A stretch of 64,000 nt of DNA. Origin: Candidatus Anaerostipes avistercoris. GTDB lineage: Bacteria; Bacillota; Clostridia; Lachnospirales; Lachnospiraceae. The DNA lies in assembly GCA_019119895.1 (NCBI GenBank), contig DWWD01000030.1, positions 39,569 through 103,568 of the forward strand, written 5' to 3'. A program made the position numbers and the translations under genes. The stretch's first letter is position 1. Each line of letters opens with the position of its first letter. Shown in pieces: positions 35,109 to 44,305 of the stretch. The notes under the pieces are model-generated. The model did not search any database. It was not told where the DNA came from and saw only the letters and a list, made by a program, of their open reading frames with translations.

Positions 35109-35840
35109 GTGAAAAAATTAGATACATCCAGAGGCGCTGCGCCGCTTTATCTGCAGATCAGCGCCATATTAAAAGAGAAAATATTAAAAAAAGAATATGA
35201 TTACGGCGATTACATTCCCAGTGAAACTGAACTGCAGAAAATGTATGATGTCAGCAGGATTACTGCAAGACAGGCCATTCAGGAATTAGAAAAAGATGGA
35301 ATGGTACAGCGCGCCAGAGGAAAAGGCACGATGGTAATCTATCAGAAGCAAATTGAGGAATACCTGACCAAAATCCGAAGTTTTACCAATGAAATGCTGG
35401 ACAGGAATATGGAACCCGGCACGAGATCGGCGCATCTGTCGATTGAGGAGGCCAGTCCGGAGGTGGCGGAAATTTTCCATGTGGATCCGGAAACACCGGT
35501 GTACCGGCTGGACCGAATCCGTACCGGGGATGGGATTCCGATCGTTGTATTTCGAACCTATCTGTCTCTGAGATTAAATCTGCCGTTAAAGGATGATCTG
35601 TATAAAGGAAGTCTGTATGAGATACTGGAAGAAAAAGGATGCGAGCCGGTCAGCGTAACGGAAAAATTTGACTGTATGATGCCGGATGAAGAACTGTGCG
35701 CCAGCCTGGAAATCGGGAAGGAACAGCCTATTCTCCGAAGAATCCGTATTTCCTATGACGCAGACCATAATATTGTAGAATATACCATCGGATATTACCG
35801 GGGCGATCGTTATGCATATTATATTCAAATGAAAAAATGA
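35109..35840 (+). CDS. GntR-family regulator, HutC/UTRA type (GTG start)
   Basis: 243 residues. N-terminal winged HTH (PLYLQISAILKEKI to SRITARQAIQELEKDGMVQRARGKGT) and a C-terminal UTRA sugar-sensing domain. Start at GTG 35109, seven bases after AAGGAG; the ATG at 35094 overlaps the ribosome site. Three near-identical operators flank the gene (35073, 35869, 35935), so it probably represses itself and the two isomerase genes until a sugar phosphate binds. Confidence 0.9.
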   Translation: MKKLDTSRGAAPLYLQISAILKEKILKKEYDYGDYIPSETELQKMYDVSRITARQAIQELEKDGMVQRARGKGTMVIYQKQIEEYLTKIRSFTNEMLDRNMEPGTRSAHLSIEEASPEVAEIFHVDPETPVYRLDRIRTGDGIPIVVFRTYLSLRLNLPLKDDLYKGSLYEILEEKGCEPVSVTEKFDCMMPDEELCASLEIGKEQPILRRIRISYDADHNIVEYTIGYYRGDRYAYYIQMKK

Positions 35841-35841
35841 G

Positions 35842-35886
35842 TTGACAAATGACGGAACATGAATTAATATAATGTTATAACAATAG
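35842..35886 (+). promoter_or_regulatory. promoter and second GntR operator
   Basis: TTGACA-N17-TAATAT (35842-35870), with ATAATGTTATAACAATAG (35869-35886) matching the perfect operator at 16 of 18 bases, placed as in the first promoter. Confidence 0.75.
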
Positions 35887-35934
35887 ATAAGAGAGCACAA
35901 AATAGAGTGTTCTTTTATTACAGGAGTAATTGTT

Positions 35935-35952
35935 ATATCATTCTAACGATAT
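35935..35952 (+). promoter_or_regulatory. third GntR operator
   Basis: ATATCATTCTAACGATAT matches the perfect operator at 14 of 18 positions. It lies in the leader, 23 bases before the isomerase start codon. Confidence 0.55.
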
Positions 35953-35975
35953 AAATAATAAAGGAAGGAGGCATT

Positions 35976-36752
35976 ATGGAATATTATCCGGGGCTTGATA
36001 TCAGTACGAAAAATGATGTACTGGGATTTGTATATGGGGAAGGCGTTTATGGTCCGGTGCCGGAAATTCGAAGGCTGGAAGATATCAGACAGTCATTGGA
36101 AGATTCGGATTGTGACGGACCGGAGGATTTGTATTGTATTTCCATGGATGTAGGAAGGAAAGAAGACCGGGAAGAAATTGTAAAGAGAAATTTACTGTTT
36201 GGCGTTGTGACTTACGCAAAGGGACAGATTGGTGACGGGCCGGTTCGGTCTCAGGGACATATTCATGCGGTAAGCCCATCCTGCGGAAGTTCTACACCCG
36301 AAGTGTATGAAATATGGGAGGGAGAGGCAGTGATCTATATGCAGGAATCGGCAAAAGACGATGCGGGGAACTGCTATGCGGTTCACGCAAAGGCAGGAGA
36401 AGTTGTCATTGTTCCGCCCTTCTGGGCACATGCAACGATCAATGCAGATCCTGAAAGAAAGATGACATTTGGAGCATGGTGTGTAAGAGATTATGGATTT
36501 GATTATGATGATATCAGAGAGCATCATGGAATTGCTTTCTTTCCAAAATTCCAGGATGGAAAACTCGTATGGACAAAAAATACAGCATATAAAACAGGGA
36601 ATCTGGTGGAACAAAATGCAGGGAACTACAAAGAATTTCGGATAAAACCGGGAAAACCTATCTACACCCAGTTCCAGGAGAACAAAGATATGTTTGAATT
36701 TGTAACACAGCCGCAGAAATACAGCGGTATCTGGAAAAATTACCGGCCTTAA
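35976..36752 (+). CDS. cupin-type glucose-6-phosphate isomerase
   Basis: 258 residues. Archaeal-type (cupin) phosphoglucose isomerase, unrelated to the usual Pgi. Metal-binding motif GHIHAVSPSCGSSTPEVYE with the later His of PPFWAHATIN; GEAVIYMQ and the GAWCVRDYGFDY segments match the family. Interconverts glucose-6-P and fructose-6-P or a related pair. RBS AAAGGAAGGAGG. Followed 11 bp later by a mannose-6-P isomerase gene and controlled by GntR operators. Confidence 0.87.
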   Translation: MEYYPGLDISTKNDVLGFVYGEGVYGPVPEIRRLEDIRQSLEDSDCDGPEDLYCISMDVGRKEDREEIVKRNLLFGVVTYAKGQIGDGPVRSQGHIHAVSPSCGSSTPEVYEIWEGEAVIYMQESAKDDAGNCYAVHAKAGEVVIVPPFWAHATINADPERKMTFGAWCVRDYGFDYDDIREHHGIAFFPKFQDGKLVWTKNTAYKTGNLVEQNAGNYKEFRIKPGKPIYTQFQENKDMFEFVTQPQKYSGIWKNYRP

Positions 36753-36763
36753 GGAGGATAACA

Positions 36764-38494
36764 ATGGCAAAATATGATTTATATCCTGAAATTAAAGTAA
36801 ATCAGTACAGCGGAGCCTGGAGAGGATATCCGCGGATCGTAGAAGAAATCAAAAAAAATATCCGGAAAGAGAAAACAATCATTGCAGTTGAGAGTTATAT
36901 TGGTGTACATAATGAAGAAATCAAAACGAATCTGGTGGACGCACTGCAGCCGGAACTGGAAATTTTCGCGGATGATCTGGCGTTTGACGGAGATGTGATC
37001 ACGGAAATGGTCAAGCGGAATCTGACCGATGACAGGGTATTCGGTGTAATGTCACATCAGACACTGGATGAGTTTTACGATAAGGGATCATTGTATCAGG
37101 CAGGGATGCAGATAGAACAGGCAAAAGGTCTGGTGGTTATTTACGGAACAGGTGCCTCTCTGATTGCAGAGGCTGATATCCTGATTTACGCAGATCTTGC
37201 CAGATGGGAATGTCAGTGCAGATACCGGGCAGGGGGAACTAACTGGAAAGTATCCAATGAGGAAGAAGATCCATTAAAGAAAAATAAAAGAGGATATTTT
37301 TTTGAGTGGAGAATCTGTGACCGCTTAAAAGACAATCTGTATCCGAAGATTGATTTTCTGCTGGATACCAATGTGCCGGATGATCCAAAGATGATTTCAG
37401 GAGACGATTACCGTTATGGGCTGTCTCAGGCAGTGGAACAGCCGTTTCGGCTGGTTCCGTATTTTGACGCCAGCGTATGGGGCGGCCAGTGGATGAAGGA
37501 AAAATTTCAACTGGATCCGGACGCAGACAATTTCGGATGGGCGTTTGACGGTGTGCCGGAAGAAAACAGTCTTTATTTAAGATATGGAGATGTAAGGGTG
37601 GAAGTACCTGCTCTGAATCTTGTACATCAATTTCCAAATGAATTGCTGGGTCCGAGAGTACACAGCCGTTTTGGAAAGGAATTTCCAATCCGGTTTGATT
37701 TTCTGGATACAATGGGAGGAGGTAATCTGAGCCTTCAGGTGCATCCGCTGACAGAATATATTCAGGACAAATTTGGAATGCACTACACGCAGGATGAAAG
37801 CTATTATATTTTAGATGCAGGCGAGGACGCAGCGGTATATCTCGGGGTAAAAGATAACATAAAACTGAATGATATGGTCGAAGATCTTAAAAAAGCTCAG
37901 GAAGAAAGTGGATATCGTTTCCTGGATGAGAAGTATGTGAACTGTTTTCCGGCGAAAAAACATGATCATTTTCTGATCCCGGCGGGAACGGTTCACTGTG
38001 GCGGTTCCAATGTTGTGGTTCTGGAAATCAGCGCGACTCCGTACATCTTTACGTTCAAATTATGGGACTGGGGACGGATTGGACTCGATGGAAGACCGCG
38101 GCCGGTTCATATTGAGCATGGAAAAGAAAATATTCTGCTGGAGAGAAATACCGAATGGGTAAAAGAGAATCTGATCAATCAGATTCAGGATATATCCGAA
38201 AATGATATTCACAAAGAAGAACGTACCGGACTTCATGAACTGGAATTCATAGAAACCAGACGTCACTGGCTGAAAGGAACCATTGAGCTGGAGACAAAAG
38301 GAAGCGTGAATGTTCTGAACCTGATCGAAGGGGATGCGGCATTGGTGGAAAGCACAGACGGAAGTTTCGAGCCTTATGAGGTGCATTACGGTGAGACCTT
38401 CATTGTTCCGGCGAAGCTTGAAAAATACAGGATCACGCCGCTGGAAAATAAGGAAGGGAAGATTGTCGGGGTGATCCAGGCTTACGTAAGGTAA
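36764..38494 (+). CDS. class I mannose-6-phosphate isomerase fused to a degenerate kinase-like N-terminal domain
   Basis: 576 residues. The C-terminal ~350 residues are a class I (cupin) mannose-6-P isomerase: zinc ligands are expected in LSLQVHPLTEY, the Glu of DESYYILD and the His of PAGTVHCGG. The N-terminal ~210 residues look like a uridine-kinase-type P-loop fold (IIAVESYIG at the P-loop position; VVIYGTGASLIAEADILIYADLARWE later). The GK[ST] of the Walker A motif is missing, so it is unlikely to bind ATP in the standard way. Partner of the cupin PGI gene. Confidence 0.85.
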   Translation: MAKYDLYPEIKVNQYSGAWRGYPRIVEEIKKNIRKEKTIIAVESYIGVHNEEIKTNLVDALQPELEIFADDLAFDGDVITEMVKRNLTDDRVFGVMSHQTLDEFYDKGSLYQAGMQIEQAKGLVVIYGTGASLIAEADILIYADLARWECQCRYRAGGTNWKVSNEEEDPLKKNKRGYFFEWRICDRLKDNLYPKIDFLLDTNVPDDPKMISGDDYRYGLSQAVEQPFRLVPYFDASVWGGQWMKEKFQLDPDADNFGWAFDGVPEENSLYLRYGDVRVEVPALNLVHQFPNELLGPRVHSRFGKEFPIRFDFLDTMGGGNLSLQVHPLTEYIQDKFGMHYTQDESYYILDAGEDAAVYLGVKDNIKLNDMVEDLKKAQEESGYRFLDEKYVNCFPAKKHDHFLIPAGTVHCGGSNVVVLEISATPYIFTFKLWDWGRIGLDGRPRPVHIEHGKENILLERNTEWVKENLINQIQDISENDIHKEERTGLHELEFIETRRHWLKGTIELETKGSVNVLNLIEGDAALVESTDGSFEPYEVHYGETFIVPAKLEKYRITPLENKEGKIVGVIQAYVR

Positions 38495-38574
38495 AATTTT
38501 TCTTCCTCTTGCAGCCTTTGTTTTTCAGTGTCATAATATATCATTAGAGAACTTATGATAAAGGAATGAGAAAC

Positions 38575-39942
38575 ATGGCAAAAGATGACAATGATTTTAC
38601 AAAAGGCAGTATTCCGCGAAATATCCTGAGCATGGCGCTGCCCATGACTCTGGCGCAGGTGATCAATCTCCTGTACAATATTGTGGACCGAATTTATATC
38701 GGAAGGATTCCGGTGGAAGGAACCTTGGCGCTGACCGGCCTGGGACTGACATTTCCGATCATTACGATATTGAGCGCCTTTGCCAATCTTTTCGGCATGG
38801 GAGGAGCGCCTCTCTGTTCCATTGCGAGAGGAAGAAAAGACAACAAAAGAGCGGGAGAGATCATGAGGTGTTCTTATACGCTTCTGGTCATAACGGCAGT
38901 GCTTCTGACCATTGTCTGCATGATTTTTATGAAACCTCTTTTATATGCCTTTGGAGCCAGCGACACCATTTACCCTTACGCCAGAGATTACCTGCAGATT
39001 TATCTTCTGGGGACGATTTTTGTACTGGTCAGCCTGGGAATGAATAATTTCATCAATTCCCAGGGGTTTGGAAAAATGGGAATGATGACGATTCTGTGCG
39101 GCGCTATTGCCAATATTATTCTGGATCCGATTTTTATTTTTGTATTCCATATGGGAGTCCGGGGAGCCGCTATCGCCACGGTGATTTCCCAGGGGCTGTC
39201 TGCGATATTTGCACTGAAATTTCTGAGCGGTCCGAAGGCAATCCTTAAACTGAATCCCAAAAAGTTTTATTTTAACGGGAAACTGGCAAAAGAAATCACT
39301 TCTATGGGAATATCAGGATTTACTCTTGCGGCGACCAACGGAGCCGTACAGATTGTATGCAATGCTCAGCTGCAGCAATTTGGAGGAGATCTTTATATCG
39401 GAGTCATGACGATTCTGAATTCCGTGAGAGATATTCTTACGATGCCGGTTACGGGAATTACCAACGGCGCCCAGCCGGTGCTTGGATATAATTATGGAGC
39501 CGGTGAATTTGACAGAGTGAAAAAGAGCATAAAGTTTATGACATTTTCCTGCCTGGTCTATACGGCGCTGGCGTGGCTCTGTGTGATTTTGTTTCCGGAG
39601 ATTTTCATTCACATTTTCAACGGAAGCGCAGATTTGATGGAAGCGGGAATCCCGGCGCTGCATATTTATTTCTTCGGATTTATTTTCATGACCCTGCAGT
39701 TTTCGGGACAGTCCACATTTGTGGCTCTTGGAAAGGCAAAACAGGCAACCTTTTTCTCCATCTTCAGGAAAATCATTATTGTCGTTCCGCTGGCAATGAT
39801 CCTGCCGTACATAGGAAATCTTGGTGTGGACGGAGTCTTCTGGTCTGAGCCGATTTCCAATTTGATCGGCGGCGTGGCAAGTTTTACGACGATGATGCTG
39901 ACGGTGTGGCAGAAACTGGAACCGAAACAAAGAAAAAAATAA
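38575..39942 (+). CDS. MATE-family efflux transporter
   Basis: 455 residues with twelve predicted membrane helices. MATE signature features include LALPMTLAQVINLLYNIVDRIYIGR at the start and the internal duplicated half beginning near residue 230. Exports drugs or metabolites against Na+ or H+. Start at 38575, nine bases after AAGGA; the ATG at 38566 overlaps the ribosome site. Single gene with its own terminator. Confidence 0.92.
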   Translation: MAKDDNDFTKGSIPRNILSMALPMTLAQVINLLYNIVDRIYIGRIPVEGTLALTGLGLTFPIITILSAFANLFGMGGAPLCSIARGRKDNKRAGEIMRCSYTLLVITAVLLTIVCMIFMKPLLYAFGASDTIYPYARDYLQIYLLGTIFVLVSLGMNNFINSQGFGKMGMMTILCGAIANIILDPIFIFVFHMGVRGAAIATVISQGLSAIFALKFLSGPKAILKLNPKKFYFNGKLAKEITSMGISGFTLAATNGAVQIVCNAQLQQFGGDLYIGVMTILNSVRDILTMPVTGITNGAQPVLGYNYGAGEFDRVKKSIKFMTFSCLVYTALAWLCVILFPEIFIHIFNGSADLMEAGIPALHIYFFGFIFMTLQFSGQSTFVALGKAKQATFFSIFRKIIIVVPLAMILPYIGNLGVDGVFWSEPISNLIGGVASFTTMMLTVWQKLEPKQRKK

Positions 39943-39956
39943 GAAAAAATTTTGGA

Positions 39957-39987
39957 AAGGGCTTCTTTACGGGGAAGCCCTTTTCCT
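39957..39987 (+). terminator. intrinsic terminator after MATE gene
   Basis: AAAGGGCTTC pairs with GAAGCCCTTT, followed by TTCC. Compact and strong. Confidence 0.82.
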
Positions 39988-40019
39988 GTAATATAAGGGT
40001 AAGAATGGAGGAAGAAAAG

Positions 40020-40754
40020 ATGGATCAGGAAAAAGTCTTAAAGTTACAGGAAATGATAGATGACAGCCGCAGGATCGTCTTTTTCGGCGGAGCCGGGGTG
40101 TCTACGGAAAGCAATATTCCGGATTTCAGGAGTACGGATGGTTTGTATAACCAAACGTATCAGTATCCGCCGGAGATTATGGTAAGCCATACATTCTATG
40201 CGCAGCATACGGAAGAATTTTATGAATTCTATAAAAATAAAATGCTGTTTCTGGACGCGGAGCCCAATAAGGCTCATAAAAAACTGGCAGAGCTTGAACA
40301 AGCAGGGAAACTGACTGCTGTTGTAACTCAGAATATTGACGGACTGCATCAGAAAGCGGGAAGTCATAATGTGTATGAACTTCACGGAAGTGTTCACAGG
40401 AATTATTGTGTGAAATGCCATAAATTCTTTGACGCGGAATATGTGGCAGCATCTGACGGAGTGCCGCACTGTGATGCCTGCGGCGGCGTGATCAAGCCGG
40501 ATGTCGTATTATATGAAGAAAGTCTGGACGGAAATGTGATGCAGGGAGCGATCAACGCCATTGCAAATGCGGATATGCTGATCATCGGAGGAACCTCTCT
40601 GGTGGTTTATCCGGCGGCGGGAATGATCGACTATTTCCGCGGCAAGTATCTGGTCGTTCTGAACCGGGATGCTACATCCAGAGATAAACAGGCAGATCTC
40701 TGCATTACGGATCCAATCGGTGAGGTATTAGGGCAGATAAAGGTAACAGAATGA
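40020..40754 (+). CDS. cobB: NAD-dependent protein deacylase (sirtuin)
   Basis: 244 residues. NAD-binding GGAGVSTESNIPDFRS, active-site TQNIDGLHQKAGS and ELHGS (catalytic His), and a zinc module with CVKCH and CDACGG. Removes acyl groups from protein lysine using NAD. The first ATG with a proper ribosome site (TGGAGGAAGAAAAG) is 40020; the upstream open frame lies in the MATE gene. Its stop overlaps the next start by four bases (ATGA), tying it to the flavin module downstream. Confidence 0.93.
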   Translation: MDQEKVLKLQEMIDDSRRIVFFGGAGVSTESNIPDFRSTDGLYNQTYQYPPEIMVSHTFYAQHTEEFYEFYKNKMLFLDAEPNKAHKKLAELEQAGKLTAVVTQNIDGLHQKAGSHNVYELHGSVHRNYCVKCHKFFDAEYVAASDGVPHCDACGGVIKPDVVLYEESLDGNVMQGAINAIANADMLIIGGTSLVVYPAAGMIDYFRGKYLVVLNRDATSRDKQADLCITDPIGEVLGQIKVTE

Positions 40755-41116
40755 AGAAAAAAGATTTTATATTGATCGGAGTCGTTCTTCTGATCGCTTT
40801 GGCAGGATTTGGGATTATACGCTGGACACAGCAGGACGGGACTCAGGTTGTGGTGACAGTTGACGGGAAAGAAGTATACCGTACGGATCTTTCAAAAGAT
40901 CAAACCTATGAGATTCCGGTGGAAGAAGGAACGAATATAATGAAAATCCGAAATGGAGAAGTAACGATGAGTGAGGCTGACTGCCCGGATCAGATCTGCA
41001 GAAATCATGCGGCTGTCAGTCAGACAGGAGAGACGATCGTATGTCTGCCACATAAGGCGGTCATAGAGATCGTTTCTGAGACGGGAACCACAGAACTGGA
41101 CGGGATCACACGATAG
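40751..41116 (+). CDS. NusG domain II-containing membrane-anchored protein (EetA-like)
   Basis: 121 residues: an N-terminal membrane helix (about 5-25) and an extracytoplasmic NusG-II fold with VVTVDGKEVYRTDL and the cysteine pair in ADCPDQICRNH, plus VCLPHK. In Listeria a similar protein (EetA) belongs to the flavin-based extracellular electron transfer locus; in Clostridia it is often beside ApbE or Rnf genes. Function otherwise unproven. Translationally coupled to the sirtuin gene. Confidence 0.88.
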   Translation: MKKKDFILIGVVLLIALAGFGIIRWTQQDGTQVVVTVDGKEVYRTDLSKDQTYEIPVEEGTNIMKIRNGEVTMSEADCPDQICRNHAAVSQTGETIVCLPHKAVIEIVSETGTTELDGITR

Positions 41117-41125
41117 GAGGAGGAC

Positions 41126-41620
41126 ATGGATGCAAAAAGAATAGCGGCAGACGGATTGTTTCTGGCTCTTGCATTGGTTGTTTCCTATATTGAAGTGCTG
41201 ATTCCGATACCGGTGGGAATCCCGGGTGTTAAAATCGGGCTGGCAAATGCCGTCATTATGGTACTTCTGTTTTTTTCCACATGGCAGCGGACCCTTTTGA
41301 TTTCTATTGTCAGAATTCTTCTGGCGGGATTTTTGTTCGGAAACCCGATGACGATCGTGTACAGTCTCGCAGGAGGAATCCTGAGTCTGTTTGTCATGGT
41401 CATTTTAAAAAAAATCAAAGGATTTTCTGTCGTTGGAATCAGCGTGGGAGGCGGTGTTGCCCATAATATCGGACAGCTGTCAGTTGCGGTGCTTCTGATG
41501 GAAAATGCAAGGATTTATTATTATGCGCCGGTCCTGCTGGTGACAGGAACCATTGCGGGAATCGCCATCGGAGTTCTTACAGGAATCCTGATCCGGAAAC
41601 TGCCAAAGAATTTATTTTAA
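41126..41620 (+). CDS. Gx transporter family membrane protein (EetB/HepS1-like)
   Basis: 164 residues, five to six membrane helices, with PVGIPGVKIGLANAVIM and LAGGILSLFVMVI typical of the Gx/ECF-S-like family, sometimes called heptaprenyl diphosphate synthase component I. Probably a small flavin or quinone-related membrane component working with the flanking NusG-II and ApbE proteins. RBS TAGGAGGAGG, nine bases after the previous stop. Confidence 0.87.
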   Translation: MDAKRIAADGLFLALALVVSYIEVLIPIPVGIPGVKIGLANAVIMVLLFFSTWQRTLLISIVRILLAGFLFGNPMTIVYSLAGGILSLFVMVILKKIKGFSVVGISVGGGVAHNIGQLSVAVLLMENARIYYYAPVLLVTGTIAGIAIGVLTGILIRKLPKNLF

Positions 41621-41643
41621 ATGAGAACCACAGGAGAAGACTT

Positions 41644-42732
41644 ATGCGAGGACAGATAAAAAAAGGATTTTTCATATTTGCAGTCGTATCGCTTCTGACC
41701 ATAACAGGGTGTGAACGGCGGACAGAGTCATATAGTCATACAGATTTTGCCATGGGAACAGTTACCAGTGTCACATTGTATGGCACCGGTGATCTTGAGG
41801 AAAAAGAAAAAAATATTATCAAAGAAGTAAAGGATCTGGAAGATACGATATCCTGGCGGATCGAAGACTCACAGTTGTCGAAGATCAATCAGGAATTGAA
41901 AGACAATAATGGAAAGGCGAAAGCCACCGGGGATATGAAGGACTGGATTTCCCGTGCGCTGCAGATTAGCAGAGATTCTTATTCTGACGGAAGAAATACG
42001 GTGGATCCGACCATTGGAGCTTTGACCCAATTGTGGGATTTTGAATCAGATGATCCGAAAGTTCCGTCAGAATCCAGTATACAGAAAGCGCTTCAGGGAA
42101 ATCTGGCGGTCAACAGTTCTCAGACAACCATAGATGAAGACGGAACAATTACCGCAGAGAATCCGAATACAGTTTTGGATTTCGGCGCCTTCGGAAAGGG
42201 AATCGGAACCGATGTGGTAAAGGAAATCCTGGAAAAAGATGATGAGATTTCCGGAGCCATGGTCGCTCTGGGAGGCAGTATTTACGTATATGGCGAGAAA
42301 CCGGACGGAGAAGACTGGAATGTGGGAATCCAGACGCCGTCCAAGGGAAGCGGAGAGATTCTGGGAACCATCAGGACCAAAGGAGATACTTCCATCAGTA
42401 CTTCGGGAGATTATGAGAAATATTTTACGGATGAGGCTACGGGAAAGACATATTTTCATATCCTGGATTCGAAAACCGGATATTCCGTAGAGACAGATAT
42501 TACATCCTGTACGATCATAGCGGATTCCGGTCTGGACTGTGACGGCCTCTCTACCGCATGCTTTGCCATGGGACCGGAGAAAAGTCAGGAATTGTTGAAA
42601 AAATATGATGCAGCGGCCATTTTTGTGGATAAGAAAAACCATGTCTATGTAAGCGGCGACGTCGATTTTTCTTTATCCGATGAAAACTATGAGGAAGTCT
42701 CTCTGGAAGAGTTTTTGAAAGCAAATCAGTAA
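41644..42732 (+). CDS. apbE: FAD:protein FMN transferase lipoprotein
   Basis: 362 residues. Lipoprotein signal with lipobox LTITGC (Cys about residue 22). ApbE fold: FAMGTVTSVTLYG, WRIEDSQLSKIN, NTVDPTIGAL, VLDFGAFGKGIGTD and the metal/FAD motif SGLDCDGLSTACFAMG. It attaches FMN covalently to Thr/Ser of exported redox proteins. No FMN-bind substrate domain is encoded in the window. Start follows CAGGAGAAG. Confidence 0.93.
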   Translation: MRGQIKKGFFIFAVVSLLTITGCERRTESYSHTDFAMGTVTSVTLYGTGDLEEKEKNIIKEVKDLEDTISWRIEDSQLSKINQELKDNNGKAKATGDMKDWISRALQISRDSYSDGRNTVDPTIGALTQLWDFESDDPKVPSESSIQKALQGNLAVNSSQTTIDEDGTITAENPNTVLDFGAFGKGIGTDVVKEILEKDDEISGAMVALGGSIYVYGEKPDGEDWNVGIQTPSKGSGEILGTIRTKGDTSISTSGDYEKYFTDEATGKTYFHILDSKTGYSVETDITSCTIIADSGLDCDGLSTACFAMGPEKSQELLKKYDAAAIFVDKKNHVYVSGDVDFSLSDENYEEVSLEEFLKANQ

Positions 42733-42751
42733 AAATTGGAGAATGCAACTG

Positions 42752-42801
42752 CCGGTTGACAGATTTCCAAGGGCGCTTGGTAGTTGTCAACCGGTTTTTT
42801 T
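42752..42801 (+). terminator. intrinsic terminator after apbE
   Basis: Outer stem CCGGTTGACA / TGTCAACCGG with inner CCAAG/CTTGG and seven T. Confidence 0.9.
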
Positions 42802-42826
42802 GTTACGATGAGGCCAGATAAAAGAA

Positions 42827-43527
42827 ATGTTCAAGAGAGAAGAGGAGGGCGCAGCATCCGTTCCGGACCTGGATAAAATTCTCCGGTTAAGTGAAATTTT
42901 TAAAGTCAGCACAGATTATCTGCTGAAGGATGAAATAGAAGAGGAGGAGAATAAAGAGGAATCGGAACCGCAGTGCTTCTGCTTATGATCACCGGCGCTG
43001 TGGTCATTTTCATCATGGAAGGAATGAAACTGGAAAAATACGAGTATATCGAAAAAGAACTGATCATTCTGAGTGATGAAACCGAAGACATGGTACGAAA
43101 GGAAGAAGAACAGTTTTATCCGGTTTATAAAAATTCCATTGCAATGGGAGTCGCAGTCTGTATCATAAGTATTGTTCCGATGATCATTGCGGGAGCACTG
43201 ACCAGTGAAGAAATTGTGTATATCTGGTGCGTGGCATTTTTCCTGATGATGATCGCTGTTGGTGTTTTCTTTATGGTGCGGTCCGGCATCGTATATGGGG
43301 GATATCAGAAGCTTTTGTGTGAAGGAGATTATACCAGCGAGAAAAGACGGGAAAACAAGAGAAATGAAAATCTGAATAAAGTTTACTGGTCTCTGGTGAC
43401 TGTAATATATCTGGGAATCAGCTTTTATACGGGAGAATGGGGAAGAACCTGGATCATCTGGCCTTGTGCAGGTATATTGTTTGGTGCGGTCAGTGCCGTG
43501 CGGGCGATGATCGCAGGAAAGAAATAA
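42827..43527 (+). pseudogene. decayed XRE-type regulator with membrane domain
   Basis: Two overlapping frames together resemble one known gene type (XRE HTH plus C-terminal membrane helices). 42827-42988 encodes the end of an HTH domain (VPDLDKILRLSEIFKVSTDY) with its first ~35 residues missing. At about 42958 the sequence jumps to another frame reading GIGTAVLLLMITG and continues to 43527 with four hydrophobic segments. An internal deletion with frameshift and a missing N-terminus explain this. The second part alone (42973-43527) could still be read as a 184-residue membrane protein. Confidence 0.7.
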
Positions 43528-43583
43528 AGCATAGCAGAGACATTTTTTTATCTGAAAGGCATATTTATGATATACTGAAAGAG

Positions 43584-44270
43584 ATGATATCAATAAAAGG
43601 ACAATACTGGCAGGAATTACAGGAGCAGGATGAGCTGATAGAGGGAACGATCACTCTTGGCTGCGGAGAAACCGCTGCGGTGGAAGCACTGATGGAAATG
43701 CTGAGGACATTTCACCAAAAGCATCCAATGGTGAAGTTCGATATTTTTACCGCAAACGCAGATCTGGTGACAGAACAGATGGATAAAGGACTGGTGGATA
43801 TCGGACTGCTGATGGAACCGGTTGATGTGAAGCAGTATGAATTTATCCGTCTGGGAATCCGTGAAAAATGGGTGGCGGTCATGCGTGCGGATGATCCGCT
43901 GACGGAAAAGGAAACTGTTACCGCAAAAGATTTGACCGGGAAGAAGCTGATTCTGCCGAGAAGAATGAATCTGAGAAGTGAAGCGGCAAGCTGGCTTGGA
44001 GAATCTTTTGAAGATTCATCAGTTTACTGCACCTGCAATCTGAGTACCAACAGCACGATTATGGTAGAAAAAGGGATGGGATATTCCCTGGTCGTGGAAG
44101 GATCTCTGCCGTTTCTGGATTTTACAAAGATTACATACCGGCCTTTATCGCCGGAAATTTCTTTTACCAGCGTCCTGGCGTGGAAAAGGCAGCAGCCATT
44201 CAGTCCGGCAGCGTCAAAACTGATCGAGCACTTTAAGACTAGTTTGGATAAAAAGAAACAAACCAGATAA
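43584..44270 (+). pseudogene. LysR-type regulator lacking its DNA-binding domain
   Basis: Reads as linker plus effector domain of a LysR protein: ELQEQDELIEGTITLGCGE, FHQKHPMVKFDIFTANADLV, DIGLLMEPVD, VEKGMGYSLVVEG. The ~60-residue N-terminal HTH is absent; upstream sequence in frame belongs to the neighbouring decayed gene. Any product would start at ATG 43584 or earlier in-frame codons without a good ribosome site. Two broken regulators side by side mark a region of decay. Confidence 0.72.
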
Positions 44271-44305
44271 TATTACGTAGAATGACAAATATAAGGAGAG
44301 CCAAC

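Noticed and set aside
42973..43527. Intact 184-residue membrane protein
   Set aside because: Its first residues continue from an XRE regulator fragment in another frame; the combined pattern fits a decayed regulator better, though translation cannot be excluded.
43437..44270. Complete LysR regulator
   Set aside because: There is no helix-turn-helix; the first ~50 in-frame codons are antiphase sequence of the neighbouring decayed gene.
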